A stretch of DNA of 64,000 nucleotides from Gracilaria domingensis (taxonomy: Eukaryota; Rhodophyta; Florideophyceae; Gracilariales; Gracilariaceae): NCBI GenBank assembly GCA_022539475.1, contig VCMS01000030.1, positions 186,001 through 250,000 on the forward strand, written 5' to 3'. The notes beneath the pieces were generated by a model. That model did no database searches. It was not told where the DNA came from and saw only the letters and a program-made list of their open reading frames with translations. Positions 58,147 through 64,000 of this stretch are shown piece after piece. The position numbers and the translations under genes are program-made. Positions within the stretch are counted from its first letter, which is position 1, and every line of letters begins with the position of its first letter.

Positions 58147-60147
58147 CTAATAAGGATAACTCTTGAACTTATATCGCAGAGCTTCGTGGACAGTATCCAT
58201 ATCGCACGTCTTATTGTCCGATTGCAAGAACCAATGACCAAAGGATATTGCTCTTGCTTTTTTCTTTTCTGTTCCTGAAATGAAGTTATTGTTGATGATG
58301 ACTGGTCGTCTCGACTCTACTGTTTTGTACTTTCCGAAATACCATGAACCGCCTACAAACAGTTCAGCGTTTAGGAGTCCTAGTGCGACGGGAAAATCTC
58401 GAATGAACGAAGGATTGAAAAGAAGAAGGTCGCTTAAATGGTGCTGATCATGCTTAACGAAAGTCGATTCATGTCTCTTCATCTTCTCAACATTTTTGAA
58501 ATCGTAATCAGCTTTGAATCGCGTGTACACCTCACTCCACATGCGACGAGTTGGAAGAATTGATCTCAGCATTATTGTGTTGCCGGCAACGTTGTGCTGT
58601 GTGTCAAGCGTTCCAACCATATCTGATCCGGCTTCGAGTTCTTTTCGGATGTAATCAAACGGATTCTGCAACCAGACTTGATCGGTTTCAAATAGAAACA
58701 CATCAATGCCACGATCAAGCAAGTCGCGGATCAGACGAGTACGCATGAGCATGAGCCTCCAGTACGCCGGTTGGCCGTATATGATGTTCTGTGAATCCAT
58801 GTTGTCTGCGCTTAGAGCATCCAAGATATCAATAGTGTGACCTATTCCCAATTCCTTCACTTGCGCTTTTGATCTCTCGTCCAGTGTGATCCAGATAATA
58901 TTAGGAGGAGCAAATCCTCCACCTTCGACATTGCACAGCCAGCTCCGAGTCAGCTGCATGAACTTGTGATTCACAATTGTCAGAGATACCATCTTAGGCT
59001 TATGGCTGACAATCTTCTTCAAAGCATTGAAGTATCCACTTCCTAGATCGCCATCAACTGGCTCATACCAAACTCTACCGACGCTCAACACATCTCCATA
59101 GGATGTGGAATAGATACCAAGAGTGGAATCATTACGAGTAGGACGTAGGGGCGCCGCAGTTGGCTCACGTAGATCGGGAAGCGTAACCCCGAGGTTGCTC
59201 TCCGCTGTCAAAACCCGTAGTGTGTAGTTGCTAGCCCAGCGCGGAAACCATCGCTCCCATGAAAGGTACGGGTTGTTGACGTACGAATAGTCCTTACCGA
59301 CCACTTCTCCAAACTCAATGAGGCGTCTGTCCCTGGAATTCTTGTTAGTTCCCTTCCAAAACTCGGGGACTGAGTTAAGTCTATCCCACGTGTGCGGCCA
59401 TGAAACCCATTCTCTTCTCCGGCTTGCAAACCAGTGAGAGAAGAATTCCCACACGTTAGGTCCATACGCTCGAATAGGAGAAAACGCGCATGTTGTATTC
59501 AAAGAACCAACCGACATTGACCACCACGGAGTGTAGCCACCCTCACCATGACACCCAATTGCCGCTCCACCAATGTCGTGCCGACCTCCATCTGCATAGA
59601 GTCGTTGGGTGGCTTCATGAGCTAATTTGATCCAGGCAAGGGCTCGATCCGTGAACGCAGCGCCATCGCGCAAGAATATGATTTTAGTACTGTTTGCCAC
59701 ATCGCGAAGTGACAAATCTCCCCACATATGAGCGTCATTGTGCAAGTGAATTTCCACGGCACATCCATTTCCGAGAGCAGAACATGAGCCATGATAAAGG
59801 CTCAGAGTACTAAAGTCACGTTCAGCGGCAACGTACATTCGATGTACGCATGTGCTGCTTGCGATATTGAGCTTTGACAGAGCTACCAATGATAGATGTG
59901 CTGTGGTCGCATTGACTAGAGACACGAACATGTAATTCGGTGCCATTGCTATCAATGGATCTTTTGAAGCACGACATCTTGTACTTGATCGCGAAGCATA
60001 TGTTGCTCGTCTCAAAAGCTTAGCAAGCCAAGAAGAGAAAAGTAATAGAAACGCAACTGCTAGTAATGCTAGAAAGAGAAGAACGGCGGCAATGAGCCTG
60101 CGACGAGCTCTGCGGTCACGTCGTGTGCTCTTGCGGTGACTGCGCAT
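58147..60147 (-). CDS. Golgi type II nucleotide-diphospho-sugar transferase (GT77-like)
   Basis: The 666-residue product has a basic cytosolic stub (RRDRRARRR) and one signal-anchor segment (LIAAVLLFLALLAVAFLLLF, about residues 18-37), then a lumenal domain: the Golgi type II layout. The C-terminal part fits the nucleotide-diphospho-sugar transferase family PF03407 (GT77 in plants): WRLMLMRTRLIRDLLDRGIDVFLFETDQVWLQNP, where the TDQVW stretch (Asp at about 489) stands in for the DXD metal site, then GTLDTQHNVAGN and LLLFNPSF. The first 350 residues are less familiar and may be a second domain. Secreted glycans and wall polymers of algae are obvious substrates, but this is inference. It is convergent with the OSCA gene and divergent from nicotinamidase. 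Confidence 0.85.
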   Translation of the reverse strand: MRSHRKSTRRDRRARRRLIAAVLLFLALLAVAFLLLFSSWLAKLLRRATYASRSSTRCRASKDPLIAMAPNYMFVSLVNATTAHLSLVALSKLNIASSTCVHRMYVAAERDFSTLSLYHGSCSALGNGCAVEIHLHNDAHMWGDLSLRDVANSTKIIFLRDGAAFTDRALAWIKLAHEATQRLYADGGRHDIGGAAIGCHGEGGYTPWWSMSVGSLNTTCAFSPIRAYGPNVWEFFSHWFASRRREWVSWPHTWDRLNSVPEFWKGTNKNSRDRRLIEFGEVVGKDYSYVNNPYLSWERWFPRWASNYTLRVLTAESNLGVTLPDLREPTAAPLRPTRNDSTLGIYSTSYGDVLSVGRVWYEPVDGDLGSGYFNALKKIVSHKPKMVSLTIVNHKFMQLTRSWLCNVEGGGFAPPNIIWITLDERSKAQVKELGIGHTIDILDALSADNMDSQNIIYGQPAYWRLMLMRTRLIRDLLDRGIDVFLFETDQVWLQNPFDYIRKELEAGSDMVGTLDTQHNVAGNTIMLRSILPTRRMWSEVYTRFKADYDFKNVEKMKRHESTFVKHDQHHLSDLLLFNPSFIRDFPVALGLLNAELFVGGSWYFGKYKTVESRRPVIINNNFISGTEKKKARAISFGHWFLQSDNKTCDMDTVHEALRYKFKSYPY

Positions 60148-61197
60148 GTTCCCGTGGGTATCAGCAGCAAACCGGGAGGAAATGGTATCAGAGAGAACAA
60201 TACTCGTGTAACTCGAACGTGAAGCAAGTTTTCTCCAAGTTCATGTCAACTGCGTAAGTGTCTACAGTACTAGTATGTGGGCACGCAAGAGTGTGCGACA
60301 CACCCCGATAGAATGAGAAGTACCAGAAGACATCTGGGTTGCATGTGGTGTGACGGCCCGCCATGTTTCAATTCTGTGGGTCAAGATCGCCTGGGAAGGG
60401 GGTAAAACTTGTAGATGCGACATTACCGCAGCGACAAATCTTGCACGAATTCTCTGCATATCCGTCACAATGAACGGAAGGAAACGCGAAACCAACAGCC
60501 GTTGACGTGGGTGAAATATGGGACCAGAAAGGCCTTGAGAGTAGGTGAAGCTGACGGGCCCGAGGAAGCTCACTTCTGACAAGCGGCACTCACTAGTACG
60601 AAGCGAAGGATTTGGAGATGTAGAGGTAGATGACGCATGCTGCGTCGGCGCGGCGTGACCACGGCGTTACTCGAGCGCTTGACATGGTCAAGTTGAGACA
60701 GGTAGACCGGAAGACCCATGCCTGTCGGACTCAAGGAGAGCCAAAGACTGGCATATTATGCTGTCGTTTGATGGAGGAAGTAATGGCGGTTTGTAAGCTA
60801 TACGGCTGCAGCCCGCGATAGCGCCAGCAATCACGCAAGTCGAGAATTCGGAGGTGGAGATTACGGCGCGCAAGGAGGTAGCGAACGTGCTCGGATCTTC
60901 GGGTTTGCGTAAGGTCGAGGCATGTCGGTGCCAGCACAGCAGGCGCAGTTACGATGGTGCATGTAAAGCGCCGATCATGCACGCATTGTTGTCAAACCGC
61001 AAACTAAACGCGCTTTTCCTCTTTTTTCGATTGTTTTTGGGACAGCCGAGGGCATAGCGTGCGTGCTACGAAGGTAAGCGATATCTCACGGGCGCTCGAG
61101 GCGTTTTACACCCACCTTCCTCGGCCCTTGCAAAGACCATTGGTCCTTGTCTTCAGTACCTGGGAACAAGCTCAAACTCCCCACAACCAATGACATC
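60148..61197. other. Divergent spacer between glycosyltransferase and nicotinamidase genes
   Basis: The 1.05-kb spacer should contain both promoters. Short frames in it have no coding support, and no strong repeat was seen. Confidence 0.4.
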
Positions 61198-62054
61198 ATG
61201 AGCTCTTCACGAAGCGCGCTCATCATTGTTGACGTTCAGAACGATTTTCTTCCGACAGGCAGCCTTCCAGTGCCAGGAGGCGATGAGGTCATCCCCGTGA
61301 TCAATCACCTTCTCAGAAACATTCGCTTCACAGGTGGTGTGTACCTCTCAAAAGATTGGCACCCCTCAAACCATAAATCCTTCGCCAGCAATCATCCCGG
61401 TAAATCACCATTCGAGAAAATCATAATCGAAATAGAGGGCGTCCAATACGAACAAACTCTCTGGCCTGATCACTGTGTTCAAAACTCCAAAGGTGCAGAG
61501 CTTGCTTCGAACTTGCTCATCCCTGACAACGCTGTCATTATTCACAAGGGCATGGATGTTCGTTACGATTCGTACTCTGCATTTTATGACAATGCGAAGA
61601 AGGGGCAGACAAAACTTGGCGCCTTGCTCAAGGAGGCAGACGTACGTACGTTGTATATATGCGGACTAGCGCTCGATGTATGTGTGTATTTCACCGTGAT
61701 GAATGCCATCACGCTCGGTCATGACGTCGTACTGATTTCAGATGCAAGTGTAAGTTGAGTTCCCCCTTCCCCAACATTGCGCATACCCCTGTACGCCTGC
61801 TGTCAAACGAGCACGCTCGCCAGTACAGCTGTACGTCGCGAGTACAGCTCGCCAAGAGCGTAGTACAACACTTTGTCCAGTTCCAATCAAATTTACGACC
61901 ATCATGTACGCGAAATCTAACTAATGGGAACACCAATCCGCAACACCAGAGAGGTCTATCACCCGCATCAAATGACCAGACTATCTCCAAAATGAGGGCT
62001 GCCGGTGTGAAGATAATGACAGCCGCAGAGCTAGAACAGCATATGAACAGTTGA
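61198..62054 (+). CDS. Nicotinamidase (isochorismatase family, one intron)
   Basis: Nicotinamidase hydrolyses nicotinamide to nicotinate and ammonia, feeding NAD salvage. Exons 61198-61749 and 61950-62054 give a 218-residue protein of normal length for the family. The catalytic triad is visible: Asp12 in LIIVDVQNDF, Lys117 in IIHKGMDVRYDSYSAF and Cys162 in GLALDVCVYFT. The metal site is in DWHPSNHKSF. Splicing gives SDAS-RGLSPASNDQTISKMRAAGVKIM, the usual family ending. The ATG at 61198 starts just before the first conserved strand. The enzyme is common in bacteria, fungi, invertebrates and plants and absent in mammals. It probably acts in the cytosol; no leader is seen. Confidence 0.93.
61750..61949 (+). 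other. Spliceosomal intron in the nicotinamidase gene (200 nt)
   Basis: The donor is GTAAGT and the acceptor is CACCAG; joining keeps the frame and restores the conserved family C-terminus. Confidence 0.88.
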
Positions 62055-62371
62055 CAAACGCGCCGCTTCACACGGCTGCCGTAAAACAGAATATCGGTAC
62101 CAGCGCGACAACCCAGGGGTAACAACAAAACAATGGATCCACGCGACAAAGTACAGTACTGTGTAAATGAAAGCATTCGTCACTGCTGAAAGCATCGCAG
62201 ACATACAAGTACGTCACGGAAGTCTTCGGTAAACGCATCAAGAACGCTATAATACTGCACCGACAAAACGTCTTCAGAACGCAAAACAACAAAGCAGTAC
62301 CCTTGTACATCACAACGTCCTTGCGCCTTTAAACCAGCTCGAGTAGGCACAGCAAAAACTAAGTCGTGGCG
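62055..62371. other. Convergent spacer
   Basis: I see nothing beyond ordinary intergenic sequence in these 317 nt. Confidence 0.4.
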
Positions 62372-63373
62372 CTACGTGCTCGATTGCAGCTCCGATATCT
62401 TTTGACAGAGATTCTCGTCGTAAACCCTTGCATCCTCAATCATATTCATGACAAAGGCAGTAATCTTCCCAAGCATGAGCAAAGCAAAGCTGGAATTAGG
62501 ATCCCAATGCAGCATAGAAGGTGCCACACACTTGGCCAAACAATGGGCGTTCATCTTGGATACCTCCACATTGGCCGACACACGCCCCAGCAACCTCATA
62601 AATCTAGCCAAAATATACGCGCGCTTCGGCGATGAAAGGCGTGCGGTAGCATCCACGGTACGTGCAAGATGCGAGTCGCGATAGGTTGCTGATGTGTTAA
62701 CAATAGAAGCGCCCTGAGAATCGTCAGACGGCTGTGATTCGATGTAGGCACGCAGACAATCTTTTGCCACTAGGGGCTCATTGGCGTGGCGAATTTGTGC
62801 CTTGATAACACCGGCCGCAACGTGCGGGTCTGTGCTGGACGGAAGACTGGCACCGAGATCGACACGCATGTTTCGAACCAGGTCATCTACGGCGCTGACG
62901 GCGAACAAAGTGCGTTCACCAAGGCCATTGAGCTCAAGGAAATCTATGCAAGCTAGAATGAGCCATTCCATGTGCGGCGTCCACGGATGGCGGGCAGGCT
63001 GGACCGAGAGATTATCCGGATAATATTCGCGTCTCGGGCGTGTGACGTGACTGGAAACATGCCGAGTTTGAGGACGTCTCGAGGGCTTAGAAGATCCGAA
63101 ACACAGACAGCCAGGCTCGACGGGTGGGTCGTACTGCGAGGAAGGTCGGGGCGGCAGGGAAGTTGGAGAGAGAGTGTGGGGCATCTGTCTGGCCTGGTTT
63201 GCAGCCGGCTGCATCCTCATAAAAGCGTTGAGTGCCTCAGCCCGCGCGATGAGACTTGTTCCGTTGTCTACAATGCCAGTGCCGCCGCCGCCCATCATGC
63301 CGGCCATCATATCCTCCTGGCGCACGATGGCCGGCTCGCCGAGGGCGTCGGTGTGCAGGCCGGCAGTAGCCAT
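62372..63373 (-). CDS. Divergent RhoGAP-fold protein lacking the arginine finger
   Basis: The 333-residue product starts at the ATG at 63371-63373. An N-terminal disordered region with a Gly/Met-rich part (MAGMMGGGGTG) and a basic stretch is followed from about residue 130 by a RhoGAP-like fold: PHMEWLILACIDFLELNGLGERTLFAVSAVDDLVRNMRV, then ADPHVAAGVIKAQIRHANEPLV and SKMNAHCLAKCVAPSMLHWD, which parallel the family's KxxxR-LPxPL and NxMxxxNLAxxFGPxL elements. The catalytic arginine finger of RhoGAPs (Gly-Ile-Tyr/Phe-Arg-x-Ser-Gly) is here Leu-Phe-Ala-Val-Ser-Ala, so GTPase activation is not expected; a Rho/Rab-type binding platform is more likely, as known for OCRL-like domains. The family call is moderate. 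It is convergent with nicotinamidase. Confidence 0.72.
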   Translation of the reverse strand: MATAGLHTDALGEPAIVRQEDMMAGMMGGGGTGIVDNGTSLIARAEALNAFMRMQPAANQARQMPHTLSPTSLPPRPSSQYDPPVEPGCLCFGSSKPSRRPQTRHVSSHVTRPRREYYPDNLSVQPARHPWTPHMEWLILACIDFLELNGLGERTLFAVSAVDDLVRNMRVDLGASLPSSTDPHVAAGVIKAQIRHANEPLVAKDCLRAYIESQPSDDSQGASIVNTSATYRDSHLARTVDATARLSSPKRAYILARFMRLLGRVSANVEVSKMNAHCLAKCVAPSMLHWDPNSSFALLMLGKITAFVMNMIEDARVYDENLCQKISELQSST

Positions 63374-64000
63374 GTGGCGGTGCGGGCGGGGTGGTGACAA
63401 TCAAAGGCGTGAACGAGGCGAAAGCTGAAGGAGGAAGGTGCTGAAGCGGGGGGTTGGGGGGGATGGGGGAGATTGTGGGGGGTATGGGCTTTGGTGGGCG
63501 GGGGTGGGGTGCGGCAGTGCGGACGGAGCAGGGGTCGAGGGTGGGCAACGTCTGGCGGCGCGCCCAAAAGCGCACAACTGCAACGGGAGCGCAACGCAGC
63601 AGCGCGCATCGCGCACGACGCGGAGGCGGCGCGTCGTAACGGGCGTGGCGCAGCGCAGCGGCGCTCGGCGCCGAACGGACCGCAGCGGCGTCATCGTCCA
63701 CGGCGCGCGCGATTTTCAAAGTTTCAAACGGGCGCGCCGCCAATCATACGCCAGCGCGTGCGACGGCGCCCAATCATACGGCGCCGTGGATTCGAAATTT
63801 CAAAAACTGCGCTGCTTCACGCCGTGGCGTCAGGCGTGCCTTCCATTGCGCGGCGCGTGCCGTTTACCTGCTGCTGATCTTCGCCCCTTGGCAGTTGTTT
63901 CTTCTTCTGCCACCGACACCCACCGCCCTCCCTTCGCCGCCCTTCTGCGCTCTTGCTCTCCTCTTCAACGCACTTCTTCTCCACTGCCCTCCTCGCCCTG
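63374..64000. promoter_or_regulatory. Promoter region with paired CCAAT repeats; likely start of a gene beyond the window
   Basis: The 11-mer ccaatcatacg occurs at 63740-63750 and 63770-63780, a direct repeat 30 nt apart in GC-rich sequence. From about 63850 the strand becomes strongly pyrimidine-rich (runs of cttctt and ccctcc), like the leader of the OSCA gene, which suggests a plus-strand gene starting beyond 64000. The minus-strand side serves the RhoGAP-like gene. Confidence 0.5.

Noticed and set aside
1-64000. tRNA, rRNA and CRISPR candidates
   Set aside because: I found no cloverleaf with a convincing T-arm, no rRNA-like sequence and no array of spaced direct repeats.

Overview
The window looks like nuclear DNA of an intron-poor, unicellular photosynthetic eukaryote with a primary plastid. 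A red alga of the Porphyridium type is my best guess, an inference from gene content and compactness with no marker gene seen. The support is: plastid genes encoded in the nucleus (a Tab2-type factor, a phosphate translocator, plastid-type dehydrogenase and GST precursors with leader peptides); a set of ordinary eukaryotic genes (eIF3 subunit L, SNW/SKIP, a Brahma-type SNF2 ATPase, OSCA/TMEM63, type II metacaspase); spacers of 0.05-1 kb; and only three confident short introns (81, 105 and 200 nt) in about 15 host genes. No rRNA, tRNA or CRISPR was seen.

Region 1 (1 to about 8.1 kb) is a DNA-transposon block: a truncated unknown gene, a Pif1-type helicase, a KDZ-superfamily (Kyakuja-Dileera-Zisupton) transposase, then two shorter relics of the transposase 3' end. 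Region 2 (8.5-18.6 kb) lacks the element's signature. It holds a REJ/polycystin-like surface protein, an unknown 353-aa gene, a broken minus-strand gene, a decayed UvrD-type helicase with a nuclease-like tail, and another decayed gene. Region 3 (18.9-23.4 kb) returns to the element: an Ulp1-type protease, a GC-rich repeat block and an unknown 502-aa gene.

The main discovery is a 16-bp palindrome, consensus GAGACATATRTGTCTC, seen ten times plus two decayed copies. All lie in regions 1 and 3, inside five genes and between genes, and none was seen in region 2 or in the 40 kb of host DNA. A copy also sits 33-41 nt after the stop codon of each of three transposase tails. I read regions 1 and 3 as parts of one KDZ-type element or family marked by its own binding-site network, with region 2 as an insertion or cargo.

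Region 4 (24.6-64 kb) is the host gene array: a signal-anchored membrane protein, eIF3l, SNW, the SNF2 ATPase, a plastid SDR, metacaspase, an unknown membrane protein, a TMEM53-like hydrolase, a very GC-rich Vps51-like gene, a phosphate translocator, a GST-like protein, Tab2, OSCA, a Golgi glycosyltransferase, nicotinamidase and a RhoGAP-like protein lacking its arginine finger. The genes are not functionally clustered. Several spacers carry long perfect hairpins, often with a single central base; four structures cluster at 49.9-50.35 kb.
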